NCBI GenBank assembly: GCA_001874365.1
Contig: MPDF01000021.1
Location: 1 to 33,543, forward strand
Origin: Gammaproteobacteria bacterium MedPE
Lineage (GTDB): Bacteria > Pseudomonadota > Gammaproteobacteria > Enterobacterales > Psychrobiaceae
Reading direction: 5' to 3'
Length of the DNA stretch: 33,543 nt
Each line of letters opens with the position of its first letter. The first letter of the stretch is position 1. This document shows, piece by piece, positions 15,872-24,236 of this stretch. The notes under the pieces were generated by a model. It saw only the letters and a program-made list of their open reading frames with translations. It did not search any database and was not told where the DNA came from. The position numbers and the translations under genes are program-made.

Positions 15872-16597
15872 ATGAGCAGTAGTTCTTGTTCGGGCGTTGG
15901 AAGCATTCATTGTCAAAGCTGCAGTATGTCTGACTTATGTATTCCTTTTTCCCTCAATGAAACGGAAATGGACCAGCTCGACAACATCATTGAGCGCAAA
16001 AAACCAATTCAAAAGGGACAAATAATTTGTAGCGCGGGTGATAAGTTAAATTCTATTTTTGCCATTCGCTCTGGTAGTTTTAAAAGCTACACGTTAAGCA
16101 GTGATGGAAATGAGCAAGTTGTTTCATTTAACCTGGCTGGCGATATCGTTGGTTTTGATAGTATCGGACGTGGGGTTCACCAAAGCTTTGCTATTGCGTT
16201 AGAAACAGCCATGGTGTGTGAAATACCTTATGATACTGTTGAACAATTATCAGGACGGATGCCACGTTTGCGTCAACAAATGATGCGGTTAATGAGCGAC
16301 GAGATCCTAAATGATCAGGGAATGCTCATGTTGCTTAGTCAACGAAACGCCGAAGAACGTCTAGCAACGTTTATTAGTTCACTCGGCGAACGATTCGGCG
16401 AACGCGGATTTTCAAGTAAAGAATTCCGTTTAACCATGACTCGCGGCGATATCGGTAATTACTTAGGCTTAACAGTCGAAACCATTTCACGCTTACTCGG
16501 TCGTTTTAAGCGCGATAAATTAATTGAAGTGACAGGTAAGTATGTCACCATACTTGATAAAGAAGCATTAGACGCTGTCAGCGGCGTAGCCAAGTAA
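15872..16597 (+). CDS. fnr: FNR oxygen-sensing transcriptional regulator
   Basis: FNR binds a [4Fe-4S] cluster without oxygen, dimerises and activates or represses anaerobic genes. Cluster cysteines C14, C17, C23 and C116 match E. coli C20, C23, C29 and C122. The cyclic-nucleotide-like fold and dimer helix follow, and the recognition helix [11 protein letters not shown] carries the E-xx-SR residues that read TTGAT. The 241-residue length fits once the shorter N-terminus is counted. It ends at a terminator and sits after the cbb3 assembly genes, as in Shewanella (etrA). Two perfect FNR boxes in this window are its likely targets. Confidence 0.97.
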   Translation: MSSSSCSGVGSIHCQSCSMSDLCIPFSLNETEMDQLDNIIERKKPIQKGQIICSAGDKLNSIFAIRSGSFKSYTLSSDGNEQVVSFNLAGDIVGFDSIGRGVHQSFAIALETAMVCEIPYDTVEQLSGRMPRLRQQMMRLMSDEILNDQGMLMLLSQRNAEERLATFISSLGERFGERGFSSKEFRLTMTRGDIGNYLGLTVETISRLLGRFKRDKLIEVTGKYVTILDKEALDAVSGVAK

Positions 16598-16615
16598 ACA
16601 AAAACGTATATGAAT

Positions 16616-16643
16616 AAAGCCGATGATTTATCGGCTTTTTTTT
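16616..16643 (+). terminator. Intrinsic terminator after fnr
   Basis: A nine-base stem (AAAGCCGAT/ATCGGCTTT) with a five-base loop is followed by a continuous T-tract. The end of the T-tract overlaps the FNR-like half-site before uspE. Confidence 0.88.
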
Positions 16644-16655
16644 GATCTAAATTCG
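16642..16655. promoter_or_regulatory. Degenerate FNR-like site upstream of uspE
   Basis: TTGATCTAAATTCG has a perfect left half-site and the same spacer as the ccoN box, but only 2 of 5 matches in the right half. Its centre lies 32 bases from the centre of CATAAT (16678-16683), the spacing expected for a class II FNR promoter. The weak right arm keeps confidence low. Confidence 0.3.
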
Positions 16656-16717
16656 CTTGGGGATCTTTAAAACTTGTCATAATATAAGAATAGTCAACAG
16701 CTAAAGAGAGCTACATT

Positions 16718-17638
16718 ATGATGGAATACAAAAATTTGTTGGTAATGGTTGATCCAACCAAAGAAGAGCAACCTAGCTTAAAACGTGCTGTTTTTCTAGC
16801 CCGGAGTTATGGCGCAAAAATCTCCGTAATCCTTTGCGTGTATGATCTATCCTATGAAATGACCTCTATGTTGTCCCAAGAAGAGCGCGACTCAATGCGC
16901 CAAGTGGTATTGAGCCAACATCAACAATGGCTCGATGATGTCATTGCCGATTACAGCGATGTTGCGATGGAAACAACTGTAGCTTGGCATAACCGCCCTT
17001 TCGAAGCTGCTATTAAGCAAGTTCTGGCTAACAAACACGATCTGTTAATTAAGACAACTCATAGCCATGACAAGTTAAAATCCGTTATTTTCACGCCAAC
17101 CGATTGGCACTTATTACGTAAATCGCCTTGCGATGTGTTGCTGGTAAAAGACCATGATTGGCCAGTGAATGGTACTATTGCAACAGCGGTTAACGCGGTA
17201 AGTGAAGACAGTGATCACATCAATTTGAACAACAAGGTGCTACAGCACGCCGTTGATATGTCTAAAGTGATTAACGCTAATGTGAAAGTGATTAATGCCT
17301 ATCCAGGAACACCGGTTAACATTGCTATTGAGATCCCTGAATTTAACAGCAACGAATACAATGACAGTGTAAAAACACATCACGATGAAAAAACAAAAGC
17401 TCTGGCGGCGGAATTTGACATTGCAGCTTGTGATTGCATCGTCGAAGAAGGCCTTGCTGAAGATGTGATTCCTCGAATCAGTCACGAATTAGACGCCGAA
17501 CTTGTCATCATCGGCACGATAGGACGCACTGGTTTTTCTGCCGCCTTCATTGGCAATACTGCGGAACACGTCATTGATGGTATTGATTGCGATCTACTTG
17601 CCATTAAACCCGATGGCTTTGAATGCCCAGTGTCATAG
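16718..17638 (+). CDS. uspE: Universal stress protein E
   Basis: UspE is a cytoplasmic tandem universal-stress protein. The 306-residue protein has two USP domains (about residues 3-145 and 155-300). Strong UspE-specific stretches are VWHNRPFEAAIKQV-like (about 88-101), FTPTDWHLLRKSPCDVLLVKD (about 125-145) and GTIGRTGFSAAFIGNTAEHVID (about 266-287), the last being the ATP-binding-type loop. In E. coli, uspE is also next to fnr. Two adjacent ATG codons (16718, 16721) could start it; AAAGAGAG precedes both. Confidence 0.95.
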   Translation: MMEYKNLLVMVDPTKEEQPSLKRAVFLARSYGAKISVILCVYDLSYEMTSMLSQEERDSMRQVVLSQHQQWLDDVIADYSDVAMETTVAWHNRPFEAAIKQVLANKHDLLIKTTHSHDKLKSVIFTPTDWHLLRKSPCDVLLVKDHDWPVNGTIATAVNAVSEDSDHINLNNKVLQHAVDMSKVINANVKVINAYPGTPVNIAIEIPEFNSNEYNDSVKTHHDEKTKALAAEFDIAACDCIVEEGLAEDVIPRISHELDAELVIIGTIGRTGFSAAFIGNTAEHVIDGIDCDLLAIKPDGFECPVS

Positions 17639-17712
17639 TCAAAATTAATTAACTTTGAGTAAAAGGTCTCATTAACTCATGCGCTGTTGCTAGATTTAGC
17701 CTCAGGTTTGGG

Positions 17713-17718
17713 TATAAT
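17713..17718 (+). promoter_or_regulatory. Probable -10 element for ttcA
   Basis: A consensus TATAAT lies 29 bases before the ttcA ATG. The only -35-like hexamer, TTGCTA at 17687-17692, is 20 bases away, which is longer than usual. Confidence 0.5.
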
Positions 17719-17747
17719 GCGGCCTTTATTTTCTATTAGCGTCTCTT

Positions 17748-18647
17748 ATGTCTATACAAACTACTGCAGCAATCTCGTCGTCTGAAAAGGCACTAAAGAA
17801 ATTAGATAAAAAACTAAGTCGAGGTGTTGGTAAAGCCATCAGCGACTTCAATATGATTGAAGACGGTGACAAGATTATGGTTTGTCTGTCCGGCGGTAAA
17901 GACAGTTACGCAATGCTCGATATTCTTTTGTCACTAAAGAAACGTGCCCCGATTCACTTTGATATTGTCGCCGTTAATCTTGACCAAAAACAACCTGGAT
18001 TTCCTGAAGAAGTTTTGCCGAACTACCTTGAAAGTATTGGCGTTGATTTCAAAATTGTCGAAGAAGATACCTACTCCATCGTCATGGACAAAATAGAGCC
18101 GGGTAAAACAACTTGTTCTTTGTGTTCGCGTATGCGACGCGGCATTTTGTATCGCACGGCTACAGAGCTTGGTGCAACAAAGATTGCCCTAGGGCATCAT
18201 CGCGATGACATGCTAGAAACGATGATGTTAAACATGTTTTACTCAGGAAAACTTAAATCTATGCCACCAAAACTTGGTAGCGACGACGGCAAACATATTA
18301 TTATTCGCCCACTGGCCTATTGCGTTGAAAGTGATATCAGTGAATTCGCTACGCTAAAGGAATTTCCCATTATTCCGTGTAACCTATGTGGTTCACAGGA
18401 AAACCTTCAGCGTCAAGCTGTTAAAGCGATGCTAAATGACTGGAGCGAACGTTTCCCTGGTCGTATTGAGTCAATGTTTACTGCGATGCAAAATGTTGTA
18501 CCGTCACATCTCGCTGACCATTCGCTCTTTGATTTCAAAAATATTCAAGCAGGCGATTTGATTGACGGTGGTGATACCGCTTTCGACCAAGAAGTGAAAC
18601 CTGCTATCCAAGCACCAGATAACACGGTTCAAATTGTAGAGCTTTGA
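17748..18647 (+). CDS. ttcA: tRNA 2-thiocytidine synthetase
   Basis: TtcA thiolates cytidine 32 of certain tRNAs using ATP and an iron-sulfur cluster. The PP-loop SGGKDS is at residues 48-53. The cluster region has CSLC (C123, C126) and CNLC (C211, C214). [16 protein letters not shown] (about 149-164) is also characteristic. At 299 residues the length is normal. No good ribosome-binding site is seen before the ATG, but the next in-frame ATG would truncate the N-terminus. Confidence 0.96.
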   Translation: MSIQTTAAISSSEKALKKLDKKLSRGVGKAISDFNMIEDGDKIMVCLSGGKDSYAMLDILLSLKKRAPIHFDIVAVNLDQKQPGFPEEVLPNYLESIGVDFKIVEEDTYSIVMDKIEPGKTTCSLCSRMRRGILYRTATELGATKIALGHHRDDMLETMMLNMFYSGKLKSMPPKLGSDDGKHIIIRPLAYCVESDISEFATLKEFPIIPCNLCGSQENLQRQAVKAMLNDWSERFPGRIESMFTAMQNVVPSHLADHSLFDFKNIQAGDLIDGGDTAFDQEVKPAIQAPDNTVQIVEL

Positions 18648-18652
18648 TAACG

Positions 18653-18680
18653 AAAAAGGCGCAATCATCAATTGCGCCTT
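18653..18680. terminator. Terminator between ttcA and the DUF2987-type gene
   Basis: A ten-base perfect stem (AAGGCGCAAT/ATTGCGCCTT) closes a five-base loop. The T-tract is good only for the minus-strand transcript, so it mainly ends the 20865-18752 gene group and perhaps also ttcA. Confidence 0.75.
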
Positions 18681-18751
18681 ACTTTCAATCCATAAATTTA
18701 ATTAGTCTAAAAACAAAAGTTTCCTGTTATCTTGCGTCTTTTCCGATACTT

Positions 18752-19417
18752 TTATTTGGATAATTGCGGCAATACCGACAGTAATTCCCCGTGAAAGGCT
18801 AATTGTGGCGCATCAGTCATTAGTGCGATGTCTTCGCGGCCAATCACTAACTTCTTATTCTCGCTTGTTAACACTTTCCGTTGCTTGTCCTTACCTACTG
18901 TTATTTCAATATCGCGGTCAAACGTCAACACTAATGCTGTCACTTCAGGCATGAAATAGCGCCCTGGCCAACCTGCTAAAGTACTGTAAAGCGCTTCGAA
19001 TTGATTATACCAAGAACTGAGATTCGCACCGGTTAACGTATCAAGCTCAAAATCTGCGACCTTAATCTGCATTGACAAATGGCAAGTGATATTACTCGTT
19101 GTCGTAAAACGTATTGCAGCGTGATCCTGCTTTAAGGATTTGTCCAACGGCAGTAACAGTGCTCCTTCTTTGCTTCTGAGCACTTCGTATTGATGTTCGC
19201 CGTCACCAAGGGTGACTTTGTCAGTTGGGCATAAATCACCACTGCCTGTTTCTAGTAGCAAAAAATTTAGTTTTAGCTGAGAAAATTCACTTTGCTTGGA
19301 CGTTTTAAGACTTTTATAGAGTCCTGTATAAGTAAACGCTGATTCTTTCTCAGCACTAACACAGGAAAAACTCATGAGCGCCGCGATTGCAACGCCCCCC
19401 AATAATTTGTACTTCAT
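18752..19417 (-). CDS. DUF2987-like secreted protein
   Basis: A 221-residue protein with a signal peptide (MKYKLLGGVAIAALMSF, cleavage probably after VSA at residue 22). The mature part begins FTYTGLYKSLKTSKQSEFSQLKLNF, which resembles the DUF2987 family known mainly from Alteromonadales-type genomes. It contains two cysteines (in GDLCPTD and NITCHLS) that could form a periplasmic disulfide. Function is unknown. Its ATG overlaps the stop of the upstream Bax-like gene (ATGA), implying co-translation and perhaps a shared cell-wall role. The family name is from memory and not certain. Confidence 0.7.
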   Translation of the reverse strand: MKYKLLGGVAIAALMSFSCVSAEKESAFTYTGLYKSLKTSKQSEFSQLKLNFLLLETGSGDLCPTDKVTLGDGEHQYEVLRSKEGALLLPLDKSLKQDHAAIRFTTTSNITCHLSMQIKVADFELDTLTGANLSSWYNQFEALYSTLAGWPGRYFMPEVTALVLTFDRDIEITVGKDKQRKVLTSENKKLVIGREDIALMTDAPQLAFHGELLSVLPQLSK

Positions 19418-20196
19418 AAATAAGCCTTATTGTGGCGCAACATTTGTAAAAGCTCTAATACATACTCTTCACCGCGCTCTGAGTAACTCGTGAGTCCGGT
19501 TGCTAACTTTGAAGCAGTCACCGCTTCATTATGCTCTCGAAGTACTGCGCGAACATCCCGTAAATGACGGTAGGCAGGGTGTGTATTGAGATTTCTTAAG
19601 TAACTAGCAATCGATTCATCAACACTAGCGAATACTTTGACTTCATGGCTGGCATCGTCATTGCGTGCATTTGGCACTAAGCCACAGCCTTTGCTAAAAC
19701 ACCACTGGCCGAAAAAATTTAAACCAAGTCGAGCGAAACGTGAGGTGCCCCACCCTGATTCATTCGCTGCTTGTACCATAACGAGAGCATTTGGAATGAC
19801 GTCGACGCGTCTCAGCAGCCGATTTAGGGTGGGTAAATCAAATTCAGTGGTTTCTAACTTATAATGTTTCAGGAGTTCAAGATATTTTTCAGGCGCTAAA
19901 CTCTGACCGTCATAACTGGCTTTTAAGTCGAGTAAATATTGTCTATCTAACGCAATTGCGCGGTTAGCATTGACAACGCCAGGCCTGATAAAATTGAAAA
20001 ACGCTTGCTTTTTTTCCGCCACATTTGTCATCGCAGAAAATGCTGGAATAACGTCTTTTGTCGGTAAAGGCTGCTTGCCAACGACGACAGGCTCTTGCGT
20101 TGAGAACTGACGATTAAAGGTCGCTTTAATAAATACGATGCTAACGACTAGTATCGACAAAGCGACTACTACTTTCGCTACGAAGCCAAATCTCAT
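19414..20196 (-). CDS. bax: Bax-family glucosaminidase-domain protein
   Basis: The 260-residue protein has an N-terminal membrane anchor or signal (residues 4-25) and a C-terminal glucosaminidase domain (PF01832). The catalytic Glu sits in QAANESGWGTSRFA, followed by NFFGQWCFSKGCGLVP and YLRNLNTHPAYRHLR, which match E. coli Bax closely. The enzyme class cleaves beta-1,4 bonds of peptidoglycan glycans; Bax's own activity is less well defined. It follows the membrane-protein gene by 24 bases and overlaps the next gene by four, forming a three-gene minus-strand unit. Confidence 0.88.
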   Translation of the reverse strand: MRFGFVAKVVVALSILVVSIVFIKATFNRQFSTQEPVVVGKQPLPTKDVIPAFSAMTNVAEKKQAFFNFIRPGVVNANRAIALDRQYLLDLKASYDGQSLAPEKYLELLKHYKLETTEFDLPTLNRLLRRVDVIPNALVMVQAANESGWGTSRFARLGLNFFGQWCFSKGCGLVPNARNDDASHEVKVFASVDESIASYLRNLNTHPAYRHLRDVRAVLREHNEAVTASKLATGLTSYSERGEEYVLELLQMLRHNKAYL

Positions 20197-20220
20197 AAAG
20201 TTCTCCTACAAAATTACCGC

Positions 20221-20865
20221 TTATTGCTTGTCAAAAAGCTCGCAATACAAAATACCTTTCGCATTCACATAAAAAGGTATCGTTAGAATAAGTGCAATAC
20301 CAAAGGTAAAAAATGATGCCACAATTAAAATAAACAAAACAGTATACATCTGGATAACGAGGCCTGCGTGCGCATAGCATTTCTTAACACTTTGCTTTAC
20401 CGCTTCAATCATGGGTAAGCGATAATCGACCATTAACGGTTGTGCCATTGATAGCATGGCCAGTAAAAATAGACCTGGCAGTATTAACAATGCCATACCA
20501 AATTGCACCACGACAAAAGATAGAATGGCGAGGATAATGATTTTAGGGCTTGAAGGGATTATCGCAAAAATATCCGTCGCTTTTAAACTCAGGCCGCGTG
20601 AAGCTTTTACCCCCATCAACATAAAACCAATCTCAATTGGCGTTAATAAAACGCTAATTAGCGTCACGATATTTGCTTTTTGTTGTAAATCCGCTAGCGC
20701 TGCTTGATCGCTCAGGTCAATCTCACCAATGTATGTATTGGCCGCATAGGTCGCAATGAGGATTATGGTGACGATTAACGGTAAAAAAGCAATAAAATTA
20801 CTTTTCGTTTGCTCAAATGCTTGGCTAAAAATATTAGACAGCGAAATAGAAGGTGTTGAATTCAT
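20221..20865 (-). CDS. Predicted multi-pass membrane protein (YciC/UPF0259-like)
   Basis: A 214-residue protein with about five membrane segments. It has the sequence ILPGLFLLAMLSMAQPLMVDYRLPMIEAVKQS (about residues 127-158), a layout seen in YciC/UPF0259 and related helical membrane families: a Pro-Gly in the helix, then an amphipathic 'ai..S.k' stretch. The N-terminus (ISLSNIFSQAFEQTKSNF) fits the same pattern. There is no assigned function. No clear ribosome-binding site precedes ATG 20865. It is the likely first gene of the unit with bax and the DUF2987-like gene. Confidence 0.65.
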   Translation of the reverse strand: MNSTPSISLSNIFSQAFEQTKSNFIAFLPLIVTIILIATYAANTYIGEIDLSDQAALADLQQKANIVTLISVLLTPIEIGFMLMGVKASRGLSLKATDIFAIIPSSPKIIILAILSFVVVQFGMALLILPGLFLLAMLSMAQPLMVDYRLPMIEAVKQSVKKCYAHAGLVIQMYTVLFILIVASFFTFGIALILTIPFYVNAKGILYCELFDKQ

Positions 20866-21078
20866 AGTGACGCAATTAAAAAAAACAGAATAGCGGTATT
20901 ATAGAGGTAAAGTGTTGTTTATAAAATCATTCAGAGCATATTTCTGCTTCGTTTCACAAAAAGCTGTTACAATTTAGCAATAACACTCATCGCTCTGTTT
21001 CGTTATGCTTTAACACAGTGTATATATGGTGGGTAGAAAAACAAAGTACTCACAGTTTTAATCATTTGGAACCTATTT

Positions 21079-22926
21079 ATGTCAGATAAACCCAATCTGT
21101 TTGTTCGAATTATCCGCCGAATTTGGTGGGTGATTAACAACACCCGCAAGTTACTTCTCAATTTATTATTCTTTGGTATTGTCATCGTACTGTTAGCGTC
21201 TTCCGGCAAAGATAATGCAGTAGCGCCACCAGATGGCGCCGCACTAGTACTTAATATTGCAGGCAGTCTAGTAGAACAAAAGAAACCTACAGACCCTTTT
21301 GACGAGATTTCTCGTGATATATACGGTCAAAGTAAAGAAACCGAAACACTCGTCGGCGACGTATTAAAAGCTATCAAAGCTGCAAAAACGGATGACAACA
21401 TTAAGATGTTAGTCATTGCGACAGGTGGTATGAGTTGGGGATCGTTGTCAAAACTGCAAGATATTGGCGCAGCGATTAATGACTTTAAAGAGAGTGAAAA
21501 ACCTGTCTACGCCGTTGGTGGGGGGTATTCTCAAGCCCAATATTATCTAGCGAGTTATGCTGACAAAATTTTTATGAACCATGAAGGCAACGTATCACTT
21601 GATGGTTACTCTCGTTACCGCATGTATCACAAAGGATTACTCGATAAACTTAAAGTAAACTCGCACATTTTCCGAGTCGGTACGTTTAAATCGGCACTAG
21701 AACCTTATTTACGTGACGATATGTCTCCTGCCGCAAAGACGGCCAACATGGCTTGGCTTGATGATCTATGGGGCACCTATGTTCACGATGTTGCTAAAGC
21801 CCGTGAATTGACACCTGAGCAAGTTAATTTGCCTATTGATGAATACCTTACAGCACTTAATGCGGCTGGCGGTGATATGGCAAAAACGGCGCTTAACCTA
21901 GGGTTGGTTGATGTGATCGATTCTGATCTCAATATTACTAAGGCACTTGTTGACGTTGTTGGTCAATCAGAGAACAAAATGAGCTACAACAAAATTGCCA
22001 TGAATGACTATCTTTCATACCGTGATAGACAGCCTACCGCTTACTCACCATCCAAATCTAATATTGCTATAGTTGTCGCTAAGGGCACCATATTAAATGG
22101 CAACCAGCCTACTGGTACCATTGGTGGCGTTAGTACGTCTAAGCTACTACGTAAAGCGCGCCTGGACGATGATATCAAAGCAGTTGTACTAAGAATTGAT
22201 TCTGGCGGCGGCAGTGCATATGCGTCTGAGCAAATTCGTACTGAAGTATCTGCCCTGCAAGCAGCAGGTAAACCAGTCGTCGCATCATTTGGTAGTGTTG
22301 CAGCATCAGGTGGTTACTGGATAGCTGCGACGAGTGACAAAATTATCGCACAGCCAACAACTATTACCGGTTCAATTGGCATCTTTGGGATGATTAACAC
22401 CTTCGAGAATTCATTGGCAACGATTGGGGTGTACACTGACGGAGTTGGCACGAAAGAAATGGCGGGTTTATCCATAACGCGTGATCTTCCTCAAGGCTTC
22501 AAAGCATTGATGCAAAGTCATATAGAACACGGTTATCGCCAATTTTTATCCTTGGTGGCGAAAGGTCGCAATATGACGGTAGAGCAAGTTGATCAAATTG
22601 CACAAGGCCGCGTATGGTCCGGCGAAAAAGCATTCGAGTTTGGTTTAGTTGATCAACTCGGTAATTTCGATGATGCAATAAAAGCCGCAGCGCAATTAGC
22701 GAACTTAGAAGATTACTCAACGAAGGTTATTGAGAAAACATTAACTCCCATGGAACAGTTTTATCGCGATGTATTTAACGCCGCAATTGACTCTATGGGC
22801 ATCGAACCTCAATCGCAGACTGTTATTGGGAAATTACTTGGCGAGGTTGAATCAAACCTTAATACCTTTAATAGCTTTGACGACCCTCAACATGCCTACC
22901 TCTTCTGTATGGAATGTAGTCGCTAA
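21079..22926 (+). CDS. sppA: Signal peptide peptidase SppA, 67 kDa type
   Basis: SppA degrades cleaved signal peptides in the inner membrane. The 615-residue protein has one N-terminal membrane helix (about residues 24-42) and two tandem S49 domains. The Ser-Lys dyad is split as in E. coli (K209/S409): K204 in RVGTFKSALEPY and S410 in VAASGGYW. The length matches the E. coli protein (618). A modest GGAACC element precedes the ATG. It is followed by its own terminator and then ansA, the same order as in E. coli. Confidence 0.96.
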   Translation: MSDKPNLFVRIIRRIWWVINNTRKLLLNLLFFGIVIVLLASSGKDNAVAPPDGAALVLNIAGSLVEQKKPTDPFDEISRDIYGQSKETETLVGDVLKAIKAAKTDDNIKMLVIATGGMSWGSLSKLQDIGAAINDFKESEKPVYAVGGGYSQAQYYLASYADKIFMNHEGNVSLDGYSRYRMYHKGLLDKLKVNSHIFRVGTFKSALEPYLRDDMSPAAKTANMAWLDDLWGTYVHDVAKARELTPEQVNLPIDEYLTALNAAGGDMAKTALNLGLVDVIDSDLNITKALVDVVGQSENKMSYNKIAMNDYLSYRDRQPTAYSPSKSNIAIVVAKGTILNGNQPTGTIGGVSTSKLLRKARLDDDIKAVVLRIDSGGGSAYASEQIRTEVSALQAAGKPVVASFGSVAASGGYWIAATSDKIIAQPTTITGSIGIFGMINTFENSLATIGVYTDGVGTKEMAGLSITRDLPQGFKALMQSHIEHGYRQFLSLVAKGRNMTVEQVDQIAQGRVWSGEKAFEFGLVDQLGNFDDAIKAAAQLANLEDYSTKVIEKTLTPMEQFYRDVFNAAIDSMGIEPQSQTVIGKLLGEVESNLNTFNSFDDPQHAYLFCMECSR

Positions 22927-22944
22927 TACCTAAGTTCATTGATG

Positions 22945-22976
22945 AAATGCCAGCGTTAACGCTGGCATTTTTTTTT
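22945..22976 (+). terminator. Intrinsic terminator after sppA
   Basis: A 26-base perfect palindrome (22945-22970, arms beginning AAATGCCAGCG) runs into a T-tract to 22976. It is a strong Rho-independent terminator. Confidence 0.9.
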
Positions 22977-23162
22977 GCGGCAATAACGTTAAAGGAATAG
23001 CCTTCTTCCCTTTTAGCAAGAACACAATGTTAGATTGAGCAATAACGCGGTGATCATTGACTTCGGCCAGTGCTCGTTAAACGCTATTTAAGTAACTAAG
23101 GCATTCCGTTATTTGTAAATTGTGATAACCTTGCGCCTAATTTTACGATACTTTATGTTGAG

Positions 23163-24182
23163 ATGAGTGTAATGACCCAGAAGAGAATCTACATTGCTTA
23201 CACTGGCGGTACCATTGGTATGACTCCGTCACCAAATGGTTTTGTTCCCCAAAAGGGTTTCCTCACCGATTGTGTTAATCAATCCGCTGAATTTTCTCGT
23301 AGCGAAATGCCCCACTACACCATTAATGAATATTCACCACTTATCGACTCGTCAGATATGAAACCAAGCGATTGGCAGCGCATCGCTCAGGATATTAAAG
23401 CCCGTTATGATGAATATGATGGATTTGTGATCCTTCATGGCACCGATACAATGGCGTACACCGCGTCGGCGCTGTCGTTTATGCTCCAAGGTTTGACCAA
23501 ACCGGTTATTGTAACCGGCTCTCAAATTCCCTTCGCCCAACTGCGTTCAGACGGTCAGTCTAACTTGCAAAACGCGTTATTTTTGGCCGCGTATTATCCC
23601 ATTAATGAGGTCACACTGTTTTTTAATAACAAGCTCATGCGCGGAAATCGGTCAACCAAAGCTTATGCAGATGGATTTAATGCCTTTGAATCCCCCAACC
23701 TACCAGAGCTACTCAATGTTGGTATCAATATTGAGTTAGTAGAAGGTAAAATAAACCAAGTAAGCGATAAACCATTTCAAGTCCACAATATTACCAGCCA
23801 AGCGGTTGGCGTTGTGATGTTGTATCCGGGGATTAACGCGTCGGTTGTCGCCAATATTATTCAGCAACCGGTAAAGGCATTGATCATGTTAAGTTATGGC
23901 GTAGGTAATGCGCCCCAAGATCCGACACTGCTGAGTGTGCTACAAAAGGCGAATGATGACGGGATTACCATCGTCAATCTTAGCCAGTGCCAACGGGGAA
24001 AAGTGAATATGTCCGGATACGCGACTGGCGCAGCTCTGGCTAAAATCGGCGTCATTAGCGGGAGTGACATGACCATTGAGGCGGCGCTAACAAAACTTCA
24101 TTGGTTACTGAGTAACGATGAAAAATTCGATAGTATTAAGACGATGATGCAGACGGACGTTGTCGGAGAACTAAGTAACTAA
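23163..24182 (+). CDS. ansA: L-asparaginase type I (cytoplasmic)
   Basis: AnsA hydrolyses L-asparagine to aspartate and ammonia. The 339-residue protein carries the first active-site loop YTGGTIG (with catalytic Thr) near residues 13-19 and the second, LHGTDTMAYTASALSFML, near residues 95-112 (Thr-Asp pair). There is no signal peptide, which fits the low-affinity cytoplasmic type. Two in-frame ATGs are possible: 23163 and 23172. The second starts MTQKRIYIAYTGGT, closer to the E. coli N-terminus; neither has a strong ribosome-binding site. It converges on the GH3 gene with no obvious terminator between. Confidence 0.95.
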   Translation: MSVMTQKRIYIAYTGGTIGMTPSPNGFVPQKGFLTDCVNQSAEFSRSEMPHYTINEYSPLIDSSDMKPSDWQRIAQDIKARYDEYDGFVILHGTDTMAYTASALSFMLQGLTKPVIVTGSQIPFAQLRSDGQSNLQNALFLAAYYPINEVTLFFNNKLMRGNRSTKAYADGFNAFESPNLPELLNVGINIELVEGKINQVSDKPFQVHNITSQAVGVVMLYPGINASVVANIIQQPVKALIMLSYGVGNAPQDPTLLSVLQKANDDGITIVNLSQCQRGKVNMSGYATGAALAKIGVISGSDMTIEAALTKLHWLLSNDEKFDSIKTMMQTDVVGELSN

Positions 24183-24236
24183 CGATATCCCAAAACACAG
24201 TTTTAGCTTGATTAGCAACCGACACCAATGAGAGCC

